The notes beneath the pieces are model-generated. The model was not told the origin of the DNA, made no database searches, and saw nothing but the letters and a program-made list of their open reading frames with translations. The position numbers and the translations under genes are program-made. From Oceanobacter sp. (GTDB lineage: Bacteria; Pseudomonadota; Gammaproteobacteria; Pseudomonadales; Oceanobacteraceae), in contig NVWL01000007.1 in assembly GCA_002733645.1 (NCBI GenBank), forward strand, positions 1 to 64,000: a stretch of DNA of 64,000 nucleotides, given 5' to 3'. Positions 30,249-40,176 of this stretch are shown piece by piece (the stretch's first letter is position 1; each line of letters begins with the position of its first letter).

Positions 30249-32320
30249 TGAGTACGCGTGACTTTCTCGTTGAGCTAGGTACCGAAGAGCTGCCACCCAA
30301 AGCGCTGGAAACACTTTCAATATCATTTCGTGAAGGCATTTCAGGCGGGCTACTAGATGCAAACCTTGACTTCGATTCCATAGAAACGTTCGCAGCACCA
30401 CGTCGTCTAGCTGTAATTGTTCGTAATCTTCAATCTCAGCAAGCCGATCAAGAAGAAGTACTCTACGGCCCACCGGCCAAGATCGCCTTTGATGCCGACG
30501 GCAACCCAACCAAAGCGGCTCTCGGTTTTGCTGCTCGCGCGGGTGCAGACGCCTCAGAACTTAAAACAGCCCCGGACTCTGACAAGAAGAACGCTGGCAA
30601 GCTGATGTTGGAACGCACGATCAAAGGCAAACAAACCACCGAGTTACTCGCTGGTATTGTGCAAAACAGCCTAGATAAGCTGCCGATTGCTAAGCGTATG
30701 CGCTGGGGAGCTTCCCGTATTGAGTTCGTGCGCCCAGTTCAGTGGCTAGTCATGCTGTTTGGTAACGATGTGGTCGATGCTGAAGTATTGGGCATGAAAG
30801 CAGGTAACCAATCCAAAGGTCACCGCTTCCACGCACCGGGCCAGATCACCATCAACAACCCGTCAGAATACGAAGCCAAATTACGTGAAGCCTACGTGAT
30901 GGCGAGCTTCGCTGAACGTGGTGCGCTCATTGAGAAACAAGTAACCGCCGAAGGTAAAAAGCTCGGTGGCGACGCCATCATTGATGCCGACCTTCTCGAC
31001 GAAGTAACCGCGCTAAACGAATGGCCGGTTGCCTTGGCTGGCTCGTTCGACGAAGACTTCCTGCGCGTTCCGCCAGAAGCACTGGTGTCTTCCATGAAAG
31101 AACACCAAAAGTACTTCCACGTGATGAAAGACGGCCAATTACTGCCGAACTTCATCACCATTGCGAATATTGAAAGTACTGATCCTGCACAAGTGATCTC
31201 AGGTAACGAAAAAGTCATTCGCCCTCGTTTGGCCGATGCCGCTTTCTTCTGGGATACCGACCGCAAGCAGCCACTTGAAAGTCGCTTTGATAAACTCAAA
31301 AGCGTTGTTTGGGTGAATGGTTTAGGCACAGTTGCAGATAAAGCTCAGCGCATTGGCAAATTAGCTGGTCGTTTAGCCGACGAAATTGGAGCCGACAAAG
31401 CACTAACTGATCGTGCCGCGCAGCTGTGTAAAAACGACCTCGTATCGAACATGGTGTATGAGTTTGCTGACCTTCAAGGCCTAGCAGGAAAATACTACGC
31501 CGAACACGATGGCGAACCTGCTGACGTGGCCGCCGCCATGGTTGAACAATACATGCCAGCCTTTGCTGGTGACGAACTCCCCACCACACAAACCGGTACT
31601 CTAATCGCCTTGGCCGACCGCCTCGATAGCTTGGTTGGCTTGTTTGGTACAGGGCAAATTCCAACCGGCTCGAAAGATCCGTTTGCTCTTCGTCGTGCAT
31701 CACTCGGTGTATTACGTTTATTGGTTGAAAAAGAAATCAACATCGACCTCGGTACATTAATCGATTGGACCATCGACTCAGACTGGGCAACCACACCAAA
31801 AGCCGACACCAAAGCAACGCTAACTGAATACCTGCTGGATCGTTTCAGCGCTTGGTATCAAGACGAAAACATCCCAACGGGTGTATTCCAATCTGTACGC
31901 GCGCTAGGCATCACCAATGCGCTCGACATTAACCGTCGTGTACAAGCCGTACACCAGTTCAACCAACTGGATGCCGCCGAAGCCTTAGCAGCAGCGAACA
32001 AGCGTGTGTCTAACATTCTGGCGAAGAATGGCGGCGACACGGTAGAAGCTACCGTCAACAGCGACCTGTTACAGCAAGCCGAAGAAAAAACACTGGCACA
32101 AGAAGTGGCTGCAAAACAGCAAACTCTTGAACCGTTAATGGCCAACAGCGATTACAGCGCTGCATTAAATGAGCTGGCTGGATTGCGTACTGCCGTTGAT
32201 GCTTTCTTCGATAACGTGATGGTCATGGCCGACGATGACGCCGTTAAAAATAATCGCTTAGCGCTGCTGAAGCAGTTGCAGGGATTGTTTATTGGGATTG
32301 CCGATATATCGGTGTTGTAA
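30248..32320 (+). CDS. glyS: Glycine--tRNA ligase beta subunit
   Basis: Beta subunit of glycyl-tRNA synthetase, 690 residues. It opens with the family motif DFLVELGTEELPPKAL and contains KRMRWG, EHQKYF and the HD-like central region, ending in a C-terminal anticodon-binding-like domain. It is followed after 15 bases by a strong bidirectional terminator. Confidence 0.97.
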   Translation: MSTRDFLVELGTEELPPKALETLSISFREGISGGLLDANLDFDSIETFAAPRRLAVIVRNLQSQQADQEEVLYGPPAKIAFDADGNPTKAALGFAARAGADASELKTAPDSDKKNAGKLMLERTIKGKQTTELLAGIVQNSLDKLPIAKRMRWGASRIEFVRPVQWLVMLFGNDVVDAEVLGMKAGNQSKGHRFHAPGQITINNPSEYEAKLREAYVMASFAERGALIEKQVTAEGKKLGGDAIIDADLLDEVTALNEWPVALAGSFDEDFLRVPPEALVSSMKEHQKYFHVMKDGQLLPNFITIANIESTDPAQVISGNEKVIRPRLADAAFFWDTDRKQPLESRFDKLKSVVWVNGLGTVADKAQRIGKLAGRLADEIGADKALTDRAAQLCKNDLVSNMVYEFADLQGLAGKYYAEHDGEPADVAAAMVEQYMPAFAGDELPTTQTGTLIALADRLDSLVGLFGTGQIPTGSKDPFALRRASLGVLRLLVEKEINIDLGTLIDWTIDSDWATTPKADTKATLTEYLLDRFSAWYQDENIPTGVFQSVRALGITNALDINRRVQAVHQFNQLDAAEALAAANKRVSNILAKNGGDTVEATVNSDLLQQAEEKTLAQEVAAKQQTLEPLMANSDYSAALNELAGLRTAVDAFFDNVMVMADDDAVKNNRLALLKQLQGLFIGIADISVL

Positions 32321-32335
32321 CTTTTTTATCTCTAT

Positions 32336-32378
32336 AAAAAAAAGCCCGGTTACTGCATGAGTAGCCGGGCTTTTTTAT
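32336..32378. terminator. Bidirectional rho-independent terminator, cassette left boundary
   Basis: An A-run, an 11-bp stem (32344-32354 with 32360-32370, one G:U-type mismatch; core GCCCGG) and a T-run. It ends glyQS on the plus strand and the putative effector gene on the minus strand. Its arms nearly match the terminator at 35513-35551 on the other side of the effector cassette. Confidence 0.9.
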
Positions 32379-32385
32379 TGTTTAC

Positions 32386-33540
32386 TTATCCAGCCCAGTT
32401 TTGATTTCCGCTACCAAAGGTCGAGGAAATAGCGCCATGCATATTACGGGCGTAGCCGCTTGCTGAAGCGCCTTTACTGGCAACAACGATCACACCACCT
32501 GCTATAACTAACATTGAAGCCAAGCCCGGGGATGTCGTGGCCAGTTCTTTTACTTTCATAAAGGTATCTACGCCTAACTCGTTACCTAAACCCGCAGCAC
32601 CTCCACCAGCAAACATAGCACCACCCATCACTTTAGTAACTTCTGTCAACATGCCCTTACGAGCGTCGGCATTATAAAGCACATCCTTGGTATTAATATT
32701 TACACCGGCGCAGTTCATACCAATAGATTTACATATTTCTTCTAACGTCTTTTTACTGCTGTGCTTACCGCGCGGGTTAGAGAAATAAACCTCCTGCGCA
32801 GACATGCCTTTTTGTGCAGCAAAAAGATCAGTCGATTTAGGGTTATTTTTAATAAACTTCATCGCCTCTATAAACGTAGCAGCTCCTTCACCATGAACTA
32901 GCCACTTCACATTGGCACTTTGCTTTTGTGCTGTCTGTATTAACGACACAAGACTATTTTTATGTTGTTTGCTGGTGAATTCATTATTCAACCAAAATAG
33001 AGAGAAATGATTCCCATCTTGTTTAACATTCTGAGACGACGTATTACCAGGGAAATATGCTTTCTCTACGTGGGTACCAATCCTCTCACCAGCATATTCT
33101 TTGCTTTCGAACTGACCCGGCACCACTGCCACATGCCCACCTGACCATTTGTGGTTCAAGTCCATGGATGTATTTATATCGCTCTCCGTTGCCCACTTAG
33201 CACCGTTCCATATAGCCTTATAAAGCCCAGGGGATTGATTAGTCTTAGGTCCTGACTCAGTCAACTCAATTAAATTAATAAAAATATTCTTTCGGTCTGC
33301 ACTGACCTTGTAAGTAAATTTAAAATCACCGATCACCGCTTGTGAATTGACCGTTTTATCGCCCACAGCCAAACGCAAAACTGCCCGAACTAGGCTGGTC
33401 ATATAATAATTACCAACAGAGTCTTTTTTAATTTGTTCCCATTGTTGTTTCTGCGGCGCAGGTACATGCACGGTATGTGTGATACCGGCATCGGCTGGTG
33501 AATAAATAACTACGTATCCAGCTTGTGTATTGCTCATCAT
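32386..33540 (-). CDS. Unknown protein, putative secreted effector with hydrophobic C-terminus
   Basis: A 384-residue protein without a recognised domain. The first 310 residues are soluble and contain a WLVHGEGAATF segment that recalls an alpha/beta-hydrolase strand-turn but lacks the serine. Residues about 310-375 hold two Gly/Ala-rich hydrophobic segments (around GGAMFAGGGAAG and ASMLVIAGGVIVV), as in membrane-inserting toxins. No signal peptide. Start at 33540 follows AAGGAAG; the next ATG at 33537 is equally possible. It lies 19 bases after the second of two duplicated genes, an arrangement seen in effector-immunity loci. A toxin role is inference from layout only, and no type VI secretion genes are in the window. 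Confidence 0.6.
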   Translation of the reverse strand: MMSNTQAGYVVIYSPADAGITHTVHVPAPQKQQWEQIKKDSVGNYYMTSLVRAVLRLAVGDKTVNSQAVIGDFKFTYKVSADRKNIFINLIELTESGPKTNQSPGLYKAIWNGAKWATESDINTSMDLNHKWSGGHVAVVPGQFESKEYAGERIGTHVEKAYFPGNTSSQNVKQDGNHFSLFWLNNEFTSKQHKNSLVSLIQTAQKQSANVKWLVHGEGAATFIEAMKFIKNNPKSTDLFAAQKGMSAQEVYFSNPRGKHSSKKTLEEICKSIGMNCAGVNINTKDVLYNADARKGMLTEVTKVMGGAMFAGGGAAGLGNELGVDTFMKVKELATTSPGLASMLVIAGGVIVVASKGASASGYARNMHGAISSTFGSGNQNWAG

Positions 33541-33559
33541 TGACTTCCTTATCATTAAG

Positions 33560-34432
33560 TTAAATTTTAAATTCGGGTTCTGGCGAGCCGGGCTCTACAA
33601 TAACTAATCGAGGCTCACCTTTTTCTCGATCGCCAGCGCGCCATTTTGTCGGGTAAACCCAAGGCTCAGGGTCACGCTGCGAACTGATTGTGGCATTTGG
33701 GTATTGTTGTAATATGGTTACTTTACGTGACGCAAGCGCATCACTTAATGTCCAATGGATGCTGCCACATACCAAGTCACGAACCTTGTTGATATTTTCG
33801 ATAGCATCTTTCACTGGAAGGTAACCAAAATTACTAAAACGCAAAAACAACAAATAACGATCGTCTATCGCGGTAACGGCAAAGCTTTTATAGTTAGCAT
33901 CCCCTGCTCCTTCTTCTTTGTTTGGATCAAGTAAATTCTGGGATTCAAATAGCACCCAAAGATTGCCTTGCTTATCTTCGACGCGCCAATTGACTGGGGC
34001 AACTTGCTTGCGGCGATCTGGCGTACCAGGCCCCATATCGTATAAATACCTTAGAACCACTTGCTCTAAGTGCGCGGGATTAAAACAACTCATACCTTTA
34101 GGCAAGCAATCAATGCGTAACGAAGAAACTTGGAAGCTCGTTCTACCAATATTCCGGCCACGCCAAATCGGCCCAAAATACTCCCAGCCCCGCCTGATAC
34201 AAGAAGCATAACTAAACGGCTGAGGCTCGGAATGGCCGTAGTTATAGATTTCAGGAGGATAAATATCGGGAATATCCGTCGGTTCAAGATCGGCTTCAAA
34301 GCCATCGGACCTGAAATGCACCGGCAGTGTTAATTCGAGCTGACAGCCCGACAAATTTACGGACACGCGCTCCGGCGGGTTGATACCCGTGACATAGGGG
34401 CGTTTACGTGAGGCGAACAGGCGTTTAAGCAT
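33560..34432 (-). CDS. Unknown 290-aa protein, tandem paralogue 2
   Basis: A 290-residue protein starting MLKRLFASRKRPYVTGINPP; most of its sequence is shared with the gene at 34520. No signal peptide or membrane segment and no recognised domain. It is rich in Trp, Tyr and Pro, with PDIYPPEIYNYG, PVNWRVEDKQGNLWVLFES and a C-terminal PWVYPTKWR. The in-frame start at 34504 is rejected because the shared upstream segment is leader DNA that was duplicated too. Candidates are an immunity protein or an effector chaperone for the downstream gene; this is unproven. Confidence 0.65.
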   Translation of the reverse strand: MLKRLFASRKRPYVTGINPPERVSVNLSGCQLELTLPVHFRSDGFEADLEPTDIPDIYPPEIYNYGHSEPQPFSYASCIRRGWEYFGPIWRGRNIGRTSFQVSSLRIDCLPKGMSCFNPAHLEQVVLRYLYDMGPGTPDRRKQVAPVNWRVEDKQGNLWVLFESQNLLDPNKEEGAGDANYKSFAVTAIDDRYLLFLRFSNFGYLPVKDAIENINKVRDLVCGSIHWTLSDALASRKVTILQQYPNATISSQRDPEPWVYPTKWRAGDREKGEPRLVIVEPGSPEPEFKI

Positions 34433-34519
34433 AATCCCTTTTGAGTATTCCTTGTTATGGCCTAAAGTGTACCAGCTCAGATTTGGGCATTCCACACAAC
34501 GCACAACGTGATTGCACGC

Positions 34520-35392
34520 TTAAACTACAAATTCAGGTTCTGGCGATCCGGGCTCTAGAATAACCAGTCGCGGCTCACCTTTTTCTCGATCACCATCGCG
34601 CCATTTTGTCGGGTAGACCCAAGGCTCAGGGTCACGCTGCGAACTGATTGAGGCGTTTGGGTATTGTTGTAATACGGCTTCTTTACGCGCCGCCAGCGTA
34701 TCGCTTAATGTCCAATGGATGCTGCCACATACCAAGTCACGAACCTTGTTGATATTTTCAACCGCATCTTTAACCGGAAGGTAGCCATAGTTATCGAAGG
34801 ACAAAAATAACAAGTAACCATCGTCCAACGCGGTAACCGCAAAGCTTTCAAAGTCAGCGTCCCCCCCTTCCTCCTCTTTGCTTGGATTAAGCAAATTATG
34901 GGATTCAAATAACACCCAAAGGTTGCCTTGTTTATCTTCGACGCGCCAATTAACTGGAGCCGTTTTTTTTCTAAAATTTGGGGAGGCTGGTCCCTTATCG
35001 TATAAATACCTTAGGATCACTTGCTCTAGATGTTCAGGATTAAAACAACTCATGCTTTTTGGAAGGCAATCGATTCGCAAAGAAGAAGCATGAAAGCTTG
35101 TCCCCCCTAAGCATCGCCCACGCCAAATTGGTCCAAAGTATTCCCAGTTGCGTCGAATGCAGAAGGCATAACTAAATGGCAGAGGGGTTGTATGCCCGTA
35201 GTTATAAATTTCAGGAGGATAGATATCGGGAATATCCGTCGGTTCAAGATCGGCTTCAAAGCCATCGGACCTATAATGCACCGGCAGTGTTAATTCGAGC
35301 TGACAACCCGACAAGCTGACGGATACACGCTCAGGCGGATTGATACCCGTGACATAGGGGCGTTTACGTGAGGCGAACAGGCGTTTAAGCAT
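34520..35392 (-). CDS. Unknown 290-aa protein, tandem paralogue 1
   Basis: Same length and layout as the gene at 33560, with identical N-terminal start and near-identical first 60 residues and C-terminal 60 residues, and more change in the centre (around residues 70-140). The duplicated unit includes roughly 60 bases of upstream DNA. First gene of the three-gene leftward cassette. Divergence concentrated in one part of an otherwise conserved protein fits diversification of specificity, as known for immunity genes; function remains unknown. Confidence 0.65.
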   Translation of the reverse strand: MLKRLFASRKRPYVTGINPPERVSVSLSGCQLELTLPVHYRSDGFEADLEPTDIPDIYPPEIYNYGHTTPLPFSYAFCIRRNWEYFGPIWRGRCLGGTSFHASSLRIDCLPKSMSCFNPEHLEQVILRYLYDKGPASPNFRKKTAPVNWRVEDKQGNLWVLFESHNLLNPSKEEEGGDADFESFAVTALDDGYLLFLSFDNYGYLPVKDAVENINKVRDLVCGSIHWTLSDTLAARKEAVLQQYPNASISSQRDPEPWVYPTKWRDGDREKGEPRLVILEPGSPEPEFVV

Positions 35393-35512
35393 AATCCCTT
35401 CTGAGTATTCCTTGTTATGGCATAAAGTGTACCAGCTCAGATTTTGGTGAGCTATCTTGTGAGCCACCTTATTGATTAATACTTGCATTAGGCGAAGCCG
35501 CTTTTGAAGCAC

Positions 35513-35551
35513 AAAAAAGCCCGGCTACTTATTCAGCAGCCGGGCTTTTTT
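35513..35551 (-). terminator. Rho-independent terminator, cassette right boundary
   Basis: Stem AGCCCGGCTAC (35518-35528) with GCAGCCGGGCT (35536-35546), one mismatch, flanked by A6 and T6 so it can act both ways. It terminates the c-haem lipoprotein gene on the minus strand. The arms are nearly the same as those at 32344-32370. Confidence 0.9.
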
Positions 35552-35611
35552 ATGTTCTTTTAATTCAAATATACGGGGCGCAACGCACACCCTATTTCAA
35601 ATTAAATCACC

Positions 35612-37300
35612 TTATTTCGCCGGATACCCGCGACGAACTTCTTTCATGTGAATACGACCTTCCACTGGGTCATCACTGTGATCTTGCCATTGCATCCACT
35701 GGGTCAGTGAAATTGATAGCTGCAGTGAGTAATCCAGCGAGATCCATTCTTTAGTGCCATTTGCATAAGAAGGCACGCCTTCGCCCATCACGTTTACGGG
35801 GCCTGATGCGGTTTCAACGGTCATGTTAAATGGCGCTGACGCTGCTGTGTTGGCAAAGTAGATGCTGTCCATATTGGCAAAAGAAATACCGCCATTGACG
35901 GTCGCGGCTGCGCCACTACGATCAACGCCGACGTCTGGGTTTTCAGTATCAGGGGTCACACATTCTTTGGTCATGGCTGAGAACTGCGAAAGCAGCGGCG
36001 GTGTAACGATGTTTTGGTCTGGCACTGAGGCCGTTCCATGACATGACATACACGAGCTGTTGGCATTATCTGCAGGGCCATTTAAGCGGTAGTTACACCC
36101 AAGGTGCCCCATTTGTTTCATCACGTCTGGGCCGCCGTATTTATTCAGCTCATCAACGGTATCCCAAAAAATCACTTCTTCTTGGAAACCGTCAGTTTTT
36201 ACGTTTGCTGGGAAGTTGTGTGCAAGCTGGCCATCGGGTGGTGTGTCGTTGCCCCACATTACGCCCAATAAGCTTATGCGTTTCCATGGATCTGGCTCGT
36301 TTGCCTTGCGCTGGCCATCGGCAACAAAGGTACCAAATACCCATTCAGTGCCTTGAGCACGGCTATCTTTTACCGCAAAGTCGTACTGTAGCAAGCTCAC
36401 GTTGCCCCATTCTGTTGTGCTACGCGGACACTGCTGGCTTTCTTCAATTAAGGTGCATTCGTTGCCATTCGCCGGGGTACAGCTACAAAAAGTCGGATCA
36501 GAAATATTAGCATTCCAGCTTGGAACATTTGCCATCACAGGTAAATATTCAGCACTCAAGGTGTTAAATAATGGCTTACCCACCACTGCACCTTCATCGA
36601 AGCTGATGCTCTCTGTCGGTATCTTTGCTGTACCGTCCGCCTGCCACACCGTGCCTAACGTGTAAGCAGCGGTCGCATTGAAGAAACCAATCGCCCACAT
36701 GCTGCTCTGTTGATCGCCTTCCGGCGTTGAGAAGGTCACTGGCGCTTCACGGGTTAAGCCGTGGGTAAATTCACGACCACTCATGGCATCGTAGGTTTGG
36801 TAAGGCATGTTGTACCAAGGGCGAACTGGGTTATTACACACATCCCAGTCTTCAACGCCTTCACGATTCACGTTACCTTCTTGCATGTATTCCATGACCA
36901 GCCAGCCGTACTCAAACGCCAATTTTTTTTTGTCTTCCTGAGAAGTGCCAGCTTCAAATAATGCATCAAAGCGGCTATCGCGCCACGGCTGCGCCGCACT
37001 GTCGTCAACAGGCGCTGTTGGGTAGGCGTCAGACAAGCTATACACAGGGCCAGTCCAATCAGACGGAGGGGCATCTGTGATTGTTTGGCCAACCCATTGC
37101 TCTGGGAAAGCAGGGTCTTGCCAATAGCTTGGATAAATACCGGCACACGTTCCGTTTGAAGCCGTCGCTTGCTTTAACGTTGCATTCGCACTTGCTTCGA
37201 CATGATCGTCTGAAGAGCAGCCCGAGAGCATGAGCCCTAAACTGCACAGCCCGATACTGAGTCCTCCGACCATTGCCTTTTTCATTACTGAGATTTCCAT
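35612..37300 (-). CDS. Lipoprotein with a c-type haem motif
   Basis: A 562-residue exported lipoprotein (signal ending LMLSGC) with one c-haem attachment motif, CMSCH, near residue 417. No full cytochrome family was recognised. The N-terminal half contains many Trp/Pro-rich segments and a CNNPVRPWYNMPYQ stretch; several Cys pairs (CSCTP, NECTLIEESQQC) suggest disulfides. It probably sits at the outer membrane facing the periplasm and takes part in electron transfer or oxidation, but the partner is unknown. Start at 37300 is set by AAGGA eight bases upstream; longer in-frame starts up to 37417 are not supported. Confidence 0.75.
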   Translation of the reverse strand: MEISVMKKAMVGGLSIGLCSLGLMLSGCSSDDHVEASANATLKQATASNGTCAGIYPSYWQDPAFPEQWVGQTITDAPPSDWTGPVYSLSDAYPTAPVDDSAAQPWRDSRFDALFEAGTSQEDKKKLAFEYGWLVMEYMQEGNVNREGVEDWDVCNNPVRPWYNMPYQTYDAMSGREFTHGLTREAPVTFSTPEGDQQSSMWAIGFFNATAAYTLGTVWQADGTAKIPTESISFDEGAVVGKPLFNTLSAEYLPVMANVPSWNANISDPTFCSCTPANGNECTLIEESQQCPRSTTEWGNVSLLQYDFAVKDSRAQGTEWVFGTFVADGQRKANEPDPWKRISLLGVMWGNDTPPDGQLAHNFPANVKTDGFQEEVIFWDTVDELNKYGGPDVMKQMGHLGCNYRLNGPADNANSSCMSCHGTASVPDQNIVTPPLLSQFSAMTKECVTPDTENPDVGVDRSGAAATVNGGISFANMDSIYFANTAASAPFNMTVETASGPVNVMGEGVPSYANGTKEWISLDYSLQLSISLTQWMQWQDHSDDPVEGRIHMKEVRRGYPAK

Positions 37301-37580
37301 ATTCATCGTCCTTAACTGGGATGAGTTCATTGGGAGAAACACGACCTTAACAGAGCATGGTGACGCTAGAGCTAGGCTAACGTCCCGATAAAAGTCGTAA
37401 TATGACAGTGCGGCCATAACAGCTACACCCTACGAGACCGATCACGCCACCACTGGCGCATATCGTCACTTAGTTTGGTGAAATGCGTTTTATGCCTTAG
37501 CGTTTTATACATGCACACGTTATTCGATATACTGCATTTCCCCAGACAGTTAACTCTTTTATCTCCAACTAAAGGCAGCT

Positions 37581-38147
37581 ATGAAACTCGTTATTCTGGA
37601 TCGCGATGGCGTTCTTAACCAAGACTCTGACGCTTACGTCAAATCGGTTGATGAATGGATAGCTATCCCCGGCAGCCCGGAAGCGGTCGGCAAATTATGC
37701 GCTTCAGGTTATACCGTGGCGGTGGCAACTAATCAGAGTGGCTTAGCACGCGGGTATTTCACCCCGGCAGACCTAGATGCCATGCATGAAAAAATGATCA
37801 CGCTCGTCGCACAGTATGATGGCAAGTTTGCTCATATTGCGTTTTGTCCGCATGGCCCGGATGATCATTGTGATTGTCGTAAGCCACTGCCCGGCCTGAT
37901 TCATCAGATTGAATCCGCTCTAGGGGTCAGTGCTCAAGGCGCTTGGATGGTCGGAGATTCGATTCGAGATTTAGAAGCAGGCGTAGCCGCAGGTTGTAAA
38001 ACCGCCTTGGTACGTACCGGTAAAGGAAGGAAAAGTGAGCACAAACTTACGCTGGAAGCCTCTACATACAATGATTTAAAAGACGCTCCGGTGTTTGATA
38101 ACCTGAGCGCTTTTGTTGATCAGCTAGTTGATGGGCTGATCGATTAG
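37581..38147 (+). CDS. gmhB: D-glycero-beta-D-manno-heptose 1,7-bisphosphate 7-phosphatase
   Basis: A 188-residue HAD-family phosphatase of ADP-heptose synthesis, acting between the HldE kinase and adenylyltransferase steps. DRDGVLN gives the nucleophile Asp motif, ATNQSGLARGYF the second motif, and CPHGPDDHCDCRKP the zinc-binding loop; GDSIRDLEAG is the acidic motif. It supplies the pathway encoded by hldE and hldD at 10-12 kb. In Pseudomonas, gmhB lies between glyQS and gyrB, as here but with much inserted DNA. Confidence 0.95.
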   Translation: MKLVILDRDGVLNQDSDAYVKSVDEWIAIPGSPEAVGKLCASGYTVAVATNQSGLARGYFTPADLDAMHEKMITLVAQYDGKFAHIAFCPHGPDDHCDCRKPLPGLIHQIESALGVSAQGAWMVGDSIRDLEAGVAAGCKTALVRTGKGRKSEHKLTLEASTYNDLKDAPVFDNLSAFVDQLVDGLID

Positions 38148-38190
38148 CAAGCTCATTGAATCATGCGCCTGCAAATCAATCGGCCGGTGT

Positions 38191-40176
38191 TTAAGAATTC
38201 ACCGGCTCCCATGGCAAGGTACCCGGAGCCGCTTCAATAAACTTGAAGTACTGCTCTAGGTGATCAACCAAGTCGCCAATCACTTCTTCTTTGCTACACC
38301 CAAACAATTCATAACCCAGCGCCCCGTGGCTAAGGTACACGTCTGCCTGCCAAAAAGATGGATGCTTCTTCGCGGGTTGATAGTCCGGCGAATCGTGCTC
38401 AGTGGCTTTAATTAAATAAAAGAACTCAATGGAATTATTGCGAATTAAATTTAGCTGAACTTCGCCATCCGCAGCCGTGACCTCGGCATTCCAATCGTGG
38501 GTAGCCAGCTCTTGCTGAACTTCACGTAATGCGGGTTCAGCGACTTGGCTAATAAAATCATGGATCTTATTTTGCCCCGGAAACTTCATTAAACCGTTCA
38601 GGCGTTTACGCCAATCGCCACCATTGGTGAATGGGCGTATCTGAGTAATCGCGTTAATCGACGAATCTCGGTGTCCTTCAATCACTAATGCTCGCCACAA
38701 CCCGATCATGGCCAAAATCATAATAATCGCAAACGGCAAAGCGCTAACAATGGTCATCGTCTGCAACGCACCTAAACCACCAGCCAAGAGTAACGTTGCT
38801 GCAATAAGACCTTCCAACGATGCCCAAAACACACGTTGCCACACTGGCGTTTCTAATTTACCGCCGGACGCTAACGAATCGACAACCAATGAACCAGAGT
38901 CAGATGAGGTGACAAAAAAGGTAATAATTAAGAAGACCGTCACGACCGATAAAAACGACGACATCGGTAAGCGATCATAGAATTCGAACAGCGCTACCGC
39001 ATGGTTCGCTTGAACTTCACCAATGAGTGCCGTTTTGCCCTGCTCCATAATCAAATGCAGCGCCGTGTCACCAAAAATAGCGAACCATAAAAAGGTGAAT
39101 ATGGTCGGTACCGCCAACACGCCAACAACAAACTGGCGAATGGTACGACCGCGACTGATTTTCGCAATAAACAAGCCCACAAACGGTGCCCAGGCAATCG
39201 TCCAAGCGAAGATAAACAGCGTCCAATTTCCGATCCAATCACTGTGACTGTAGGCTTGCAAATTAAACGTACGCTCAACAATGCTACCTAAATACGCGCC
39301 CGTATTTTGCAGAAGCGTATTGAGAATATGTACGCTCGGCCCTAACGCAAACACCACCACCATCAAAAATACGGCCAACGCCATATTAAGCATGGACAAG
39401 TTCTTGATGCCTTTATCCATCCCTGCCACCACGGAAATCGTCGCCGCCCCAGTAATCACAGCAATCGCTATCACCTGTACCGTGGTGCTTACCGGCACCT
39501 CAGGCCACAAATAATTTATACCCGCATTAATTTGCGCAACCGATAACCCGAGTGTCGTTGCCAAGCCAAACATAGTGCCAAGAATCGCGAAAATATCCGT
39601 AACGTGCCCCGCTACCCCATAAATACGATCACCAATCAGTGGATACAGTGCCGAGCGCATGGACAGCGGCAAGCCATGACGATAAGCAAAATACGAAAGA
39701 ACCAGACCAACTAAACCGTAAATCCCCCAAATATGTAGCCCCCAGTGGAAGTAGGCGATTTGCATGGCTTCTTTCGCTGCGGATACGGTTTCAGCAGCAC
39801 CCGCTGGCGGAGTTGAATAGTGCAATACTGGCTCTGCGACCCCGAAAAACAGTAAAGCAATGCCGTAACCCGCCGAGAACAACATGGCAAACCACGCCGG
39901 AAAACTGTACTCAGGCTCTGCATGATCCGACCCCAGCCGAATATTCCCCCAGCTGCTAAAACCGACAAAAATGATAAACACCAAAAATACAGCCACCGCC
40001 AACATATAAAACCAGCCAAAGGTTTCAGTCACCCAACTCAACATGTGGCCAAACAACTCACCGGCGTACTCTGGATTCGCGATTGTGCCTAGAATTAAAC
40101 ACAAGGCGACAAAAATAGTCGGGATAGCCACAGGCAGTAACAGTGTCGCCTGCACGCCTTTGTTTTCTGGTGTCAT
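38191..40176 (-). CDS. BCCT-family betaine/carnitine/choline transporter (BetT-like)
   Basis: A 661-residue inner-membrane transporter with about 12 hydrophobic segments and the BCCT signature W-rich stretch around WTIAWAPFVGLFIAKISRGRT. A roughly 150-residue cytoplasmic C-terminal tail after the last helix matches BetT-type proteins in which the tail senses osmolarity. It likely imports choline or betaine with protons or sodium for osmoprotection. Start at 40176 follows GGAG at five bases. Near an MscS channel gene, giving an osmotic-stress theme to this stretch. Confidence 0.93.
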   Translation of the reverse strand: MTPENKGVQATLLLPVAIPTIFVALCLILGTIANPEYAGELFGHMLSWVTETFGWFYMLAVAVFLVFIIFVGFSSWGNIRLGSDHAEPEYSFPAWFAMLFSAGYGIALLFFGVAEPVLHYSTPPAGAAETVSAAKEAMQIAYFHWGLHIWGIYGLVGLVLSYFAYRHGLPLSMRSALYPLIGDRIYGVAGHVTDIFAILGTMFGLATTLGLSVAQINAGINYLWPEVPVSTTVQVIAIAVITGAATISVVAGMDKGIKNLSMLNMALAVFLMVVVFALGPSVHILNTLLQNTGAYLGSIVERTFNLQAYSHSDWIGNWTLFIFAWTIAWAPFVGLFIAKISRGRTIRQFVVGVLAVPTIFTFLWFAIFGDTALHLIMEQGKTALIGEVQANHAVALFEFYDRLPMSSFLSVVTVFLIITFFVTSSDSGSLVVDSLASGGKLETPVWQRVFWASLEGLIAATLLLAGGLGALQTMTIVSALPFAIIMILAMIGLWRALVIEGHRDSSINAITQIRPFTNGGDWRKRLNGLMKFPGQNKIHDFISQVAEPALREVQQELATHDWNAEVTAADGEVQLNLIRNNSIEFFYLIKATEHDSPDYQPAKKHPSFWQADVYLSHGALGYELFGCSKEEVIGDLVDHLEQYFKFIEAAPGTLPWEPVNS

